Shown here in pieces: positions 50,913 to 60,064 of a stretch of 64,000 nt of DNA; positions within the stretch are counted from its first letter, which is position 1; each line of letters opens with the position of its first letter. The position numbers and the translations under genes are program-made. Source of the stretch: Halopolyspora algeriensis. Its GTDB lineage: Bacteria; Actinomycetota; Actinomycetes; Mycobacteriales; Pseudonocardiaceae. The DNA lies in NCBI RefSeq assembly GCF_003337235.1, contig NZ_QPJC01000002.1:124001-188000 (forward strand). The letters are read 5' to 3'. A model generated the notes under the pieces. It was not told the origin of the DNA. It did no database searches and saw only the letters and a list, made by a program, of their open reading frames with translations.

Positions 50913-52855
50913 CAGAGCAGGTCGACGGCTGCGTGTTCGGCGCCTGCCGCCAGCGTGGCATAACCCGCGCCGCGGTCGAAGAACGCGGCGTCGGCCTCGG
51001 TGCGGCTGGCCCGCTCGGCGGTGGTGGCCGCCGCGTCAAAGGACAGCGTGTCGTTCTCAACGGACCCGGTCAGCACGATGCCGTAGTCCTTCAGCGCGCC
51101 TTCGGTGGATACCTTGCGCCATAGCACGTCGCGCACCACAGCTTCCGGATCGCGGCACAGTGGATCGCCCCAGCCACCGCCACCCGTGGTGCGGATCCGG
51201 ATGACCTCGCCCGCGGTGACCGGCTCGGCGTCTACCAACGCGTCGACGTTACGCTCGTTCGGCCCATCCGGGTCGATTGTGACCTCGAACGGCCGCCCTG
51301 CCTTGCCGCCCTTGACGCCCCAACAGGACAGAATGGATCGATCCGCGATAGACATGAAATGCCCGTCCTTGAGCATCCTGATGTGCTTCTCGTAGCCGAG
51401 CCCACCCCGGAACTGCCCGGCGCCGCCGCTGTCCACAGCAAGCGAGAGCGACTCGACCCGCAATGGGAACCGTGACTCGGTGAATTCGGTCGGCAGGTTC
51501 CGCGAATCCGGGACGACATGGATCGTGTCCTCCCCGTCGGCGTAGTAGCGGCCGCCCGAGCCACCGCCGAGCACCTCGCGCATCAGATACGTACGCCCCT
51601 CGAAGTCCTCACCGTACACGCCGGTGTAGCGGATCGTTTCCTGATCGGCGGGCATCTGGCCGTCCACGGCCTTGGCGACGACCCCGGCCAGCACCCCAAG
51701 CAGCCGCAGGATGACGAAGGTGCGGGCGTTGGTCGGGGCGGGAAATACCGGGGTGAGTAGCGTGCCGGGTGGCGGGAACCGCATTTCGATCAGCGGTACG
51801 ATCCCCTCGTTGACGTCCAGTTCGGCCATTCGCTCGGGGGAATCGGCCAGGTTGCGCAGGATAGGCGCGAGCCACTTCTTCAGGAAAACCCCGTCGGAGT
51901 AGTCGCCGCAGTGATTGATGGGCCCGTTCGCCTGTGGGGACGTGCCCGCGAAGTCCAGGATCAGTCGTTCGCCGTCCGGGTCGTCGGCAGCGGTGCGGGT
52001 CAGCGTGATCCGCTGGGCGTGCAGCTTGGGCTCGTCGATGCCGTCGTGCTCGGCATAGTCCTCCCAGGTCCAGGTGCCGACCGGGATGCGGGAGAGGATC
52101 TCCCTGCGGTAGGTCTCCGTGGTTTGGGAGATGATCGCGTCGAAGCAGGACTCGACGGTGTCGATGCCGTAGCGGTCGAACAGCTCACCGAGCCGCCGGG
52201 CGCCCATGATGCAGGCGGAGCACTCGGCGTCGAGGTCTGCGGCGAGCGAGTCGGGCGTCCGCGAGTTCCGAGTCATGATCGACAGCGCGGCACGGTTCGG
52301 CACCCCGGCGTCCCACAGGCGGATCGGCGGGACCATCAGCCCTTCTTCGAACACGCTTGTCGCGTTCGACGGCATCGAACCGGGCACAGCGCCGCCGATG
52401 TCGTCGTGGTGTCCGAACGCTTGCACGAACGCGACCAGGCGCCGCTGCCCTTCGGGGCCCGCGAACACCGGCACGGTCACGCACAGATCCGGCAGGTGCC
52501 CGATGCCGCCTTCGGAACGGTACACATCGTTGTGGAAAAAGACGTCGCCCTCGCGCATTTCCTCGATCGGGAACTCGCGGGCGATCGGGTGCACAAGTGC
52601 GGAGTAAGAGCGTCCGGTGAGTTTGCGCAGCCGCCGGTCGTGGATACCGGCGCGGAAGTCGTGCGCGTCGCGGATCATCGGACTGCGGCTGGTCCGGGCG
52701 ATGGCTGTCTCGACTTCCATCTCCACGCTGGCCAGCGAACCCTGCAGGATCTCGACAAGGACGGGATCGGCGGTCGCGCCGTTGTCCGGGGTAAGCGGGC
52801 CGAACGGGAACTGTGTCGGGGCCCGCCGGGAGTCGGTGTCGGTCGTTGCGGTCAC
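50912..52855 (-). CDS. hydantoinase B/oxoprolinase-family protein
   Basis: 647 residues. Family motifs include EMEVETAIARTSRSPMIRDAHDF, VFFHNDVYRSEGGIGHLPDL, AFGHHDDIGGAVPGSM and the C-terminal ESLSLAVDSGGAGQFRGGLG. It pairs with the A subunit encoded just upstream (ATGA overlap) to form an ATP-dependent hydrolase or carboxylase such as hydantoinase, oxoprolinase or caprolactamase. In this cluster a ureido acid or ring-opened pyrimidine is a reasonable substrate (inference). Confidence 0.93.
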   Translation of the reverse strand: MTATTDTDSRRAPTQFPFGPLTPDNGATADPVLVEILQGSLASVEMEVETAIARTSRSPMIRDAHDFRAGIHDRRLRKLTGRSYSALVHPIAREFPIEEMREGDVFFHNDVYRSEGGIGHLPDLCVTVPVFAGPEGQRRLVAFVQAFGHHDDIGGAVPGSMPSNATSVFEEGLMVPPIRLWDAGVPNRAALSIMTRNSRTPDSLAADLDAECSACIMGARRLGELFDRYGIDTVESCFDAIISQTTETYRREILSRIPVGTWTWEDYAEHDGIDEPKLHAQRITLTRTAADDPDGERLILDFAGTSPQANGPINHCGDYSDGVFLKKWLAPILRNLADSPERMAELDVNEGIVPLIEMRFPPPGTLLTPVFPAPTNARTFVILRLLGVLAGVVAKAVDGQMPADQETIRYTGVYGEDFEGRTYLMREVLGGGSGGRYYADGEDTIHVVPDSRNLPTEFTESRFPLRVESLSLAVDSGGAGQFRGGLGYEKHIRMLKDGHFMSIADRSILSCWGVKGGKAGRPFEVTIDPDGPNERNVDALVDAEPVTAGEVIRIRTTGGGGWGDPLCRDPEAVVRDVLWRKVSTEGALKDYGIVLTGSVENDTLSFDAAATTAERASRTEADAAFFDRGAGYATLAAGAEHAAVDLL

Positions 52856-54930
52856 TGCGCCACCTTCCGGGTCACGATGATGTTCAGGTACTCGTCGATG
52901 CGGGCGGTGAAGCCCGGATGTAGCGGGACGGTCGAGCCGAACTCCTCGACGATCGCCGGGCCATCGAGAACCGTGCCGGGCACGAGGTCGGCTCGGCGAT
53001 ACACCGGGGTATCGAGGAAAGCGTCATCGGCATCGAAACAGACCGGCCGCCGTTCAAGCTCGGTCACGACCGGGTTCGCGGCCAGCTCATAGGTCGGGAT
53101 CTCGGGTTGGCGGATCGGGCCGAGCCCGGAGACCCGCAGGTTCACCCACTCGACCTGCTGGGCCGGGTCGCCGGCGAAGTCGTATCCGTACAGCGCGCGG
53201 TGTGCGGCGTGGAACTCCTCGGCGACGGTGTGCAGGGTCGCCGCGTCGATCGGCCCGTCGGGAACGTTTACCCGCACCTCGAAGGCCTGCCCGAAGTAGC
53301 GCAGATCGGCGGAGCGGACGAACTGGTGCTGCTCGGCTGGGAAGCCTTCCTGCGTCAGCGCCGTGGCCGCCTGCCCGGTCAGTTCGTCGATGATCCGGGT
53401 GACATCGGTGGGCCGCAACGAGTCGGCCAGGGCGATGTGGGTCTGCACGTAGTCGTTTTTGACGTCCACGGTGAGTAGTCCGAATGCCGAGACGTTGCCC
53501 GGGTCCGGTGGGACCAGCACGGTCGGCACGTCGAGCACGTCGATCAGCCTGCACAGCAGCAGCGAACCGGACCCACCAAATGTGGTCAGCGCGAAATCCC
53601 GGACATCGAGGCCGCGTTTGACGGTGACCTGACGCAGCGCGTTGGCCTGGTTCCAGGCGGAGATCTCCAGGATGCCGGTCGCACAGGCCTCCGGGGTCAA
53701 GTCGAGCTGCTTGGCCAGCGCCTCGATGCCGCTGCGGGCCGCGTCGACATCGAGCGGGATCTCGCCGCCGAGCAGATGCGCCGGCACACGGCCGAGGAAG
53801 ACGTGGGCGTCGGTGATGGTGACCTCGGTGCCGCCGCGGCCGTAGCACAGCGGGCCGGGATCGGCGCCCGCCGAGTGCGGACCGACCTTGAGGGTGCCTT
53901 CCGGGGAGATCCAACCGATCGAGCCACCGCCTGCGCCGACCGTCACAACATCGATCATCGGGATCTTGGATGGGTACTGGCCGACGGCGCCTTCTGTAGT
54001 CAGTGTCGGCTCGCTGTCGATCACCAAAGAAACGTCGGTGGAGGTACCGCCGCCGTCGGAGGTCAGCACCTTGTCGAAACCGGCATTCTTGGCGATCAGC
54101 GCCGTGCCGAGCGCGCCCGCCGCGGGGCCGGAAAGGACTGTGGTGATCGGCTGGTGCACCACTTCCTCCGCGGAAAGCACACCGCCGTTGGATTTCATCA
54201 CGTAGAACGGCACTTCGCGGTCGCCGTAGGCGGTGAGGCGGTTCTTGATGTTGCCGACGTAGGCCGATAATTTCGGTTTCACCGCCGCGTCGACGAGCAC
54301 GGTCGTCGCCCGCTCGAACTCGCGGTACTCGCGCAGCACCTCGCTGGAGAGCGAGACGATCGCCTCGGGATGTTCCTCGGCGAGGATCTCGCGCATCCGC
54401 TGCTCGTGCGAGGAGTCGGCGTAGGCATGCAGGAAGCACACTCCCAGTGTGTTGATGCCCTTGTCGCGAAACCAGCGTGCGACGGCACGGGCGCCGTCCT
54501 CATCGAACGGGCGAACCTCGACTCCGGTGTGTTCCAGCCGCCCCTCGACGCCTTTGACCAGATCTCGCGGCACGATCCGGCTCGGCTTGACCCAGAAGTA
54601 GGAGTTGCCGTAACCGTCGGGAACGGACTGACGGGCGATTTCCAGCATCGCTTCATAGCCGCTGGTGGTGATGAACCCCAGCCCTTCGACCTTGCGCTCG
54701 AGGAGCTGGTTCGTCGCCACAGTGGTGCCGTGGCTGATGGCATCTACCGCCGATCGATCCGCCTGAAGAGAGGTCAGGACCTTGTCGATGCTTGCCAGGA
54801 ACCCATCTGCCGGATTGTCGGGTGTGGACGGTGTTTTGGTCGAGACGAGTTCGCCCGCGTCTTCGTCGAAGGCGACGACGTCGGTGAACGTTCCACCGGT
54901 ATCGATACCGATTCGGATACGGCGAGTCAT
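52852..54930 (-). CDS. hydantoinase A/oxoprolinase-family ATPase subunit
   Basis: 692 residues. The N-terminal phosphate loop RIGIDTGGTFTDVVAFDEDA and a second loop, LTSDGGGTSTDVSLV, define the ASKHA ATPase core. DVVTVGAGGGSIGWI is also typical of HyuA. GGAGGGAACC precedes the ATG at 54930; a longer in-frame frame upstream overlaps the terminator-like hairpin and was rejected. It is the first gene of a three-gene leftward operon with hyuB-like and NmrA-like genes. Confidence 0.93.
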   Translation of the reverse strand: MTRRIRIGIDTGGTFTDVVAFDEDAGELVSTKTPSTPDNPADGFLASIDKVLTSLQADRSAVDAISHGTTVATNQLLERKVEGLGFITTSGYEAMLEIARQSVPDGYGNSYFWVKPSRIVPRDLVKGVEGRLEHTGVEVRPFDEDGARAVARWFRDKGINTLGVCFLHAYADSSHEQRMREILAEEHPEAIVSLSSEVLREYREFERATTVLVDAAVKPKLSAYVGNIKNRLTAYGDREVPFYVMKSNGGVLSAEEVVHQPITTVLSGPAAGALGTALIAKNAGFDKVLTSDGGGTSTDVSLVIDSEPTLTTEGAVGQYPSKIPMIDVVTVGAGGGSIGWISPEGTLKVGPHSAGADPGPLCYGRGGTEVTITDAHVFLGRVPAHLLGGEIPLDVDAARSGIEALAKQLDLTPEACATGILEISAWNQANALRQVTVKRGLDVRDFALTTFGGSGSLLLCRLIDVLDVPTVLVPPDPGNVSAFGLLTVDVKNDYVQTHIALADSLRPTDVTRIIDELTGQAATALTQEGFPAEQHQFVRSADLRYFGQAFEVRVNVPDGPIDAATLHTVAEEFHAAHRALYGYDFAGDPAQQVEWVNLRVSGLGPIRQPEIPTYELAANPVVTELERRPVCFDADDAFLDTPVYRRADLVPGTVLDGPAIVEEFGSTVPLHPGFTARIDEYLNIIVTRKVAQ

Positions 54931-55056
54931 ACGGTTCCCTCCTGCCTGCGTGCTCGTGCGACGGGGCACAGCAACGATTAAAGCGCTCGGCCGAGGTGGC
55001 GGACATGGCAATTCTTGCCGAGGCATGCCCGCATGGCTGGTAAGTTTCGCCGAGAC

Positions 55057-55126
55057 GGCCCAGGGCCTGCCGCGAAAGCCCACGTTGTGTCGCGGAGGAG
55101 AAGGCTTTCCCGACAGGCCCTGGGCC
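55057..55126 (-). terminator. long inverted repeat downstream of the NCS2 permease gene
   Basis: Arms 55057-55081 and 55102-55126 pair over 25 positions with three mismatches; the core is GGCCCAGGGCCTG on one side and CAGGCCCTGGGCC on the other. The loop is 20 bases. It lies 31 bp beyond the permease stop and 127 bp before the hydantoinase A start, so it probably separates the two transcripts. Confidence 0.75.
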
Positions 55127-55156
55127 GGTCGTTGATTACTGCGGTTTTGTTTGTCG

Positions 55157-56584
55157 CTATCGCGGTTCGAGGTCGGAGTCGCCCTGTCCGGCATCGGTGA
55201 ACGTGCTGTCGTCGCCCCCGCCTGCGGGGACAGCGTCGCGTCGCGAGCGCCTGCCGCGCAACATGTGGAAGTAGACGATGACGAAGATCGTCCCGAGCGC
55301 GATACCGCCCAGTGCGAAGTTGTCGGTGATCTCCAGTTTTACGCCGCCGATGCCCGCGATCAGGCCGCCAGAGAGGCCGATCAGGTTGACCGGGTCGCCG
55401 AAGTCGATCCGGTTCTCTACCCAAATCTTCGCACCGAGTAGCCCGATCATGCCGTAGAGCACCACGGTGATGCCGCCGAGCACTCCACCGGGGGTGGCGC
55501 TGACGATCGCGCCGAACTTGGGGCACAGTCCGAGCACGATCGCAACACCCGCCGCCGCGTAGTAGGCGGCGGTGGAGTAGATGCGGGTGGCGGCCATAAC
55601 ACCGATGTTCTCGGCGTACGTCGTGGTCGGTGAGGCGCCGAATGCGCTGGCGAACGCGGTCGCGATACCGTCCGCACCGATCGCGCGCCCCATGTAGGGA
55701 TCGAGGTCCTGGCCGGTCATCTCCGAGACCGCTTTGACGTGGCCGGTGTTCTCCGCGATCAGGGCGATCACGCCGGGCAGCGCCAGTAGGATGAAAGTCA
55801 GCGAGAAAGACGGGGCGTGCATGACGGGGACACCGTCGGCGAGTTGCCCGCTGGGCAACCCAAACCAGTCCGCGCTCGCGACCGCGTCCCACGAGACCCG
55901 TTCGTGGGGTACAGCCTCGCCGTTGCTGTTCGGGGTGACCGAGGTGATCTCGCCGAAGAGCAGGTCGGCGAGCCAGGACAGCGCGTAGCCGAAGATCAGC
56001 GCGAGGAACACCGCGATCCGCGACCAGAAGCCCGGCAATCGTACCGCCGCGAACGCTAGGGCACCGGCGGTGATCAGCGCGATCCACTGGTCCTGCGGCC
56101 AGTAGGTACTGGCGACCACGGGCGCCAGATTGAAGCCGATCAGCATGACGACCGCGCCGGTGACAGCCGGTGGCAATGCACTGTGGATGAATCTGGAGCC
56201 ACCGAAGTGAATCAATAACCCGACGAGTGCGAGTACCAGGCCCGCGACGAGAATCGCCCCGGTGACGTCTGCGGAGTCACCGCCCTGGGCCCGGATCGTC
56301 GCGACAGCACCGACGAACGCCGCACTCGTACCCAGATAGCTCGGCACCCGGTTCTGGCAGATCAGCAGGAACAGGATCGTGCACAGTCCGGAGAACAAGA
56401 TGGACAGGTTAGCGTCGAGCCCCATGATGAGCGGGAAGACGAATGTCGCGCCGAACATCGCCATCACGTGCTGCGCACCGAGACCAGCCGTTCGCGTGAC
56501 ACTGAGCCGTTCCATGGGGCCGACATACTCGCCGTGCGGCGGCGTCTTACCGCCGTGCACAACCTGCCATCTGAACATCGACAT
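55157..56584 (-). CDS. NCS2-family nucleobase permease (UraA-like)
   Basis: 475 residues with about 13-14 membrane helices. LGAQHVMAMFGATFVFPLIM holds the Gln-His motif of helix 1. The NAT signature is AENIGVMAATRIYS, and the acidic IALIAENTGHVKAVSEM in helix 8 binds the base. It resembles uracil/xanthine-proton symporters. With barbiturase next door, uracil, thymine or barbiturate uptake is likely. It is followed by the inverted repeat at 55057-55126. Confidence 0.93.
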   Translation of the reverse strand: MSMFRWQVVHGGKTPPHGEYVGPMERLSVTRTAGLGAQHVMAMFGATFVFPLIMGLDANLSILFSGLCTILFLLICQNRVPSYLGTSAAFVGAVATIRAQGGDSADVTGAILVAGLVLALVGLLIHFGGSRFIHSALPPAVTGAVVMLIGFNLAPVVASTYWPQDQWIALITAGALAFAAVRLPGFWSRIAVFLALIFGYALSWLADLLFGEITSVTPNSNGEAVPHERVSWDAVASADWFGLPSGQLADGVPVMHAPSFSLTFILLALPGVIALIAENTGHVKAVSEMTGQDLDPYMGRAIGADGIATAFASAFGASPTTTYAENIGVMAATRIYSTAAYYAAAGVAIVLGLCPKFGAIVSATPGGVLGGITVVLYGMIGLLGAKIWVENRIDFGDPVNLIGLSGGLIAGIGGVKLEITDNFALGGIALGTIFVIVYFHMLRGRRSRRDAVPAGGGDDSTFTDAGQGDSDLEPR

Positions 56585-56657
56585 GGCACGCCCTCTTTTC
56601 CGTACTGAACTCTTGCACCCGTGCGGAGACCCTAGTGCGCCGGATCACAGCCGAGCA

Positions 56658-56969
56658 TTAGCAGTACTTGCTGAACGATGACGTGCTGAACTGGCACAGG
56701 TTGCCGATAGCGCTTGGATCCAGGTCGGCCAGTGAGCGCGACAGGAAGTCTGCCTGCTTCTGATTGTTTCCCTTGATGAACACGCGGTCTCCGCTGCGCA
56801 CCAACGTGCGCAGAGCCCCGGCGATGCGTCGGGTCGGCAGACGTTTTCCGTCAGCCAGGCCGGCCACCTCGGCTAACCTGCGCTTCTTGCTGGCGCGACC
56901 TGTCGCCCAGTCACGATTCGCGGGCCGGATCGGCAGCGGAGTCATCTCCTCGTGGAGGTTGCTGGACAC
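56658..56969 (-). pseudogene. N-terminal fragment of malonate decarboxylase alpha subunit
   Basis: 103 codons: ADGKRLPTRRIAGALRTLV and SGDRVFIKGNNQKQADFLSR (residues 60-79) match the start of MdcA, normally about 550 residues. After SLADLDPSA the homology breaks; a neighbouring frame reads VQHVIVQQVLLML, which recalls the following MdcA stretch, so a frameshift plus deletion removed the rest. It follows the carboxyltransferase gene by 42 bp in the same direction. It marks a former or incomplete malonate branch. Confidence 0.7.
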
Positions 56970-57011
56970 AACTCGATCATCCCAGGAAGAATCGTAAATC
57001 CATATTGGATA

Positions 57012-58568
57012 TCAGAGCCCGACCGAATGCCAACGAGTCATACGAGTGTCGATGCGTTCCTGAATCGCGTGCGCGGGCATGTCCGCGAGTTCAACGTCGA
57101 TGGCTCTCGCGATGCGCCGCAGAAAGGTCTCCGGTTCGCGACTCGCGTCCGGCTGCTCCGGCACAATCCTGTCGACCGCTCCGGTTTCGAGCAGGTCGAT
57201 GCTGTGGATACGCTGCTCTGCGGCGAGTTCCGGCGCTCTGTCCGGAGTTCCGTGCACGATCGCGCTCGCGCCTTCCGGGGGTAGCGGTGTCAGCCATGCG
57301 TTTTCGGCAGCGAGGACACGGTCCGCGGGTAGCAGAGCCAACGCCCCGCCGCCGCAGCCCTGCCCGAGCAGCACCGACAGCGTCGGCACCGGCAGCGCGC
57401 CGAGGTCGGCGAGGCACCGAGCGATCTGTCCGGCCAACCCAGCCTCCTCGGCTTCTGGTGAGAGCACCGCACCGGGCGTGTCGACCACGGTCACGAGCGG
57501 GAGCCCCAGTTCGGCTGCGAGTCGCATCCCGCGCCGCGCGGTGGCCAGACTGTCCGCGTTGAGCGGTACCTCATCGGGCGCGGCGCGGTCCTGTCCTACC
57601 ACGACGCATGCGGATGAGCCGAACCGTGCCAGACACAGCACGACGGCACCACCGCGGTTGCCTTCCCCGGAGCCTGATAGCTCGACGACATCGATGGCTT
57701 GTTGTCGAATCAACGCCACCACTCCAGGACGCTCAGGTAACCTTGTCGATTCGACGGCGTGCCAAGCCTCGGGTGCCGGACGCTCCGGCGACTTGTATGT
57801 CGCGACATCGTCCGGTTTGCCCGGACCTTGCCGTAGCAGCGACAAGAACCGGCCGACGGTCGCGGCGAACTCGTCAGCGGTAACGACGGCGTCGACGATG
57901 CCGTGCTCGTACAAGTTCTCCGCGATTTGCACACCACGTGGGAAATCGATCCCGGTCAACGCGCGGTACACCTTCGGCCCGAGGAAGCCGACGAGCGCAC
58001 CGGGCTCGGCGAACGTGAGGTGGCCCAGCGAACCCCACGACGCCAGCACACCGCCGGTGACGGGATGGCGCAGGTACACCAGGTACGGCAGGCCGGCCGC
58101 CTTGTGCTTGGTGACCGCGTTACTGATCGACACCATCCGCAGGAACGCTGGTGTGCCTTCTTGCATCCTGGTCCCACCTGATGCCGGTGCGGCGATCACC
58201 GGCAGTCCCTCGGTTGTCGCGCGCTGCAGCGCGGCGAGGACACGTCCGGCCGCGTCGCGGCCGATCGACCCGGCGAGGAACGAGAACTCACTGCACACCA
58301 CAGCGACCCGGTGGCCGCCGATGAGCCCCTCACCGGTCACGATCGACTCGTCAACCCCTGAGCGTTGGGCCGCACCGGCACGCTCTTGACGGTAGCCGGG
58401 GGAATCGGATACATCGCTGAGCACGCTCTGCGGAGCCTGCCACGGCAGGAACGAGCCCGCATCGAGTACCTCGCGAAGCCACCGCTGCGAGCGTGACTCG
58501 TCTTGTTCGTCGGCTGTCCTTGCCGTTCCTTCGACAGCGGCCCCGACATCGGCCAAAGACTCGCTCAC
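57012..58568 (-). CDS. fused AccD/AccA-like carboxyltransferase
   Basis: 518 residues with two crotonase-like halves. The first has LIGGHRVAVVCSEFSFLAGS and PASGGTRMQEGTPAFLRMVS. The second has GLPLVTVVDTPGAVLSPEAE and VLLGQGCGGGALALLPADRV. This matches fused beta/alpha acetyl-CoA carboxyltransferases and, in pattern, the MdcD/MdcE pair of malonate decarboxylase; no zinc-ribbon is present. Next to an mdcA remnant and barbiturase it may act on malonyl or ureidomalonyl thioesters (inference). It is divergent from barbiturase. Confidence 0.9.
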   Translation of the reverse strand: MSESLADVGAAVEGTARTADEQDESRSQRWLREVLDAGSFLPWQAPQSVLSDVSDSPGYRQERAGAAQRSGVDESIVTGEGLIGGHRVAVVCSEFSFLAGSIGRDAAGRVLAALQRATTEGLPVIAAPASGGTRMQEGTPAFLRMVSISNAVTKHKAAGLPYLVYLRHPVTGGVLASWGSLGHLTFAEPGALVGFLGPKVYRALTGIDFPRGVQIAENLYEHGIVDAVVTADEFAATVGRFLSLLRQGPGKPDDVATYKSPERPAPEAWHAVESTRLPERPGVVALIRQQAIDVVELSGSGEGNRGGAVVLCLARFGSSACVVVGQDRAAPDEVPLNADSLATARRGMRLAAELGLPLVTVVDTPGAVLSPEAEEAGLAGQIARCLADLGALPVPTLSVLLGQGCGGGALALLPADRVLAAENAWLTPLPPEGASAIVHGTPDRAPELAAEQRIHSIDLLETGAVDRIVPEQPDASREPETFLRRIARAIDVELADMPAHAIQERIDTRMTRWHSVGL

Positions 58569-58705
58569 GGAACCTCCTCACGCTCGGCACGTTGGCAGGC
58601 GCACCGCTGCGCGACGCGCGACGCACTTGCTGTACTCACCATGAACTATCCACGAGTAGCCGGTCGCCGGAGAGTGGCGAAACTTGACCAACAATCGGAA
58701 GTGGT

Positions 58706-58724
58706 GTCGGCAACTTTTGCCGAC
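58706..58724. promoter_or_regulatory. 19-bp palindrome between divergent genes
   Basis: GTCGGCAA-CTT-TTGCCGAC is a perfect inverted repeat in the 257-bp gap between the carboxyltransferase and barbiturase genes. TTGACC at 58684 could be a -35 element for barbiturase. The nearby PucR protein is the likely binder (inference). Confidence 0.55.
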
Positions 58725-58825
58725 GGTATTCGCCGGGTGCCCTTCCTACGGTGGAGTCGTCTGCTCGTCCTTGCGGATCTGTTGGCTCGAGGGACGGGGG
58801 TTGTTCACCGGAGAAACCAGATTGG

Positions 58826-59974
58826 ATGGAAGGTATGACACGACCAGTCGAGGTCCACAAGGTGGCGATCGAGAGCGTCACGGATGCATCTGGTCTTGCC
58901 ACGCTGATCGACAAGGGCGTATTCGCCGCCGACGACGTGCTCGCCGTCGTCGGCAAGACCGAAGGCAACGGTGGGGTCAACGACTACACCCGCATTCTCG
59001 CCGACCGTGCGTTCCGTGAGGTGCTGCTGGACAAGGGCAGCCGCTCACTGGCAGATGTCAAGCAGGTACCGCTGGTGTGGTCCGGCGGCACCGACGGCGT
59101 CATCTCGCCGCACGCGACGGTTTTCGCCTACGCGCCACAAGGCCGCTACGAACCCAGCGATGAACCGCGGGTGACGGTCGGCGTGACCATGAGCGAGGAA
59201 ATCCTTCCCGAAGACATCGGCAGGCCGGCGATGGTGAGCAAGGTCGCCGACGGCGTGCGGGCGGCGATGAAGGCGGCGGGGATCACCTCGGCCTCCGACG
59301 TGCACTATGTGCAGACCAAGACACCGCTGCTGGTGCTGGACACCATCAATGATGCGAAAAGCCGCGGCCACGACGTCTTCACCGAGGACACGCTGAAGTC
59401 GATGGACGTGTCGAACTCGACGACCGCGCTCGGTATCGCCGTCGCGCTCGGCGAGATCGATGAGCCGACCGCGGAACAGATCCACAGCGACCTGTCGCTG
59501 TACTCCTCGGTCGCGAGCTGCTCGTCCGGTGTGGAGCTCGACCGCGCGCAGATCGTCGTGGTCGGCAACGCGACCGGCATCGGCGGCAGGTTCCAGGCAG
59601 GCCACTCGGTGATGCAGGACGCGCTGGACGGCGACGGCATCTGGTCGGCGATTCGTTCCGCCGGGCTGTCCCTGCCGGATCGACCACACTACAGCGACCT
59701 GGACGGCCGCCTGGTCGGCGCGTTCCTCAAGTGCGAGGCCGACCCGACGGGCAGCGTGCGCGGCCGTCGCAACATCATGCTCGATGACTCCGACGTGCAC
59801 TGGCACCGCCAGATCAAGGCAACCGTCGGCGGCGTCACCGCTGCGGTAACCGGCGACCCGGCGTCGTTCGTGTCGGTCGCAGCCGTGCACCAGGGTCCCT
59901 CCGGTGGCGGTACGGTCGCCGCGATCGTCGACCACGGCGACAACCCCACCGGCTACCGGTGGCCGCAGAACTGA
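58826..59974 (+). CDS. ring-opening amidohydrolase, barbiturase type
   Basis: About 382 residues, the AtzD/TrzD/barbiturase fold of three similar domains, each with a Ser-Lys pair. Motifs visible: [14 protein letters not shown] and [14 protein letters not shown] in domain 1, [16 protein letters not shown] and [15 protein letters not shown] in domain 2, [13 protein letters not shown] and [16 protein letters not shown] in domain 3. The enzyme opens barbituric or cyanuric acid. The neighbourhood (NCS2 permease, PucR, molybdoenzyme) favours barbiturate, giving ureidomalonate. The ATG at 58835 is an alternative start. Confidence 0.93.
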   Translation: MEGMTRPVEVHKVAIESVTDASGLATLIDKGVFAADDVLAVVGKTEGNGGVNDYTRILADRAFREVLLDKGSRSLADVKQVPLVWSGGTDGVISPHATVFAYAPQGRYEPSDEPRVTVGVTMSEEILPEDIGRPAMVSKVADGVRAAMKAAGITSASDVHYVQTKTPLLVLDTINDAKSRGHDVFTEDTLKSMDVSNSTTALGIAVALGEIDEPTAEQIHSDLSLYSSVASCSSGVELDRAQIVVVGNATGIGGRFQAGHSVMQDALDGDGIWSAIRSAGLSLPDRPHYSDLDGRLVGAFLKCEADPTGSVRGRRNIMLDDSDVHWHRQIKATVGGVTAAVTGDPASFVSVAAVHQGPSGGGTVAAIVDHGDNPTGYRWPQN

Positions 59975-59983
59975 CCGTGCGAC

Positions 59984-60048
59984 ATACGCTGGTGGGGCGG
60001 CGCGTTGATCGGCATTAGCCATCGACCCGCCGCCCCACCAGAGCGTAT
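59984..60048. terminator. bidirectional hairpin terminator
   Basis: ATACGCTGGTGGGGCGGCG (59984-60002) pairs with the arm at 60028-60048, with a two-base bulge, around a 25-base loop. It lies between the ends of barbiturase and the convergent PucR gene, nine and sixteen bases away. Confidence 0.85.
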
Positions 60049-60064
60049 CTCCTGATCAACAAAC

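Noticed and set aside
58826-59974. Cyanuric acid amidohydrolase (AtzD/TrzD) for triazine breakdown
   Set aside because: The fold is the same, but no biuret or allophanate hydrolase is nearby, and the permease, molybdoenzyme and PucR genes fit barbiturase better. Not fully excluded.
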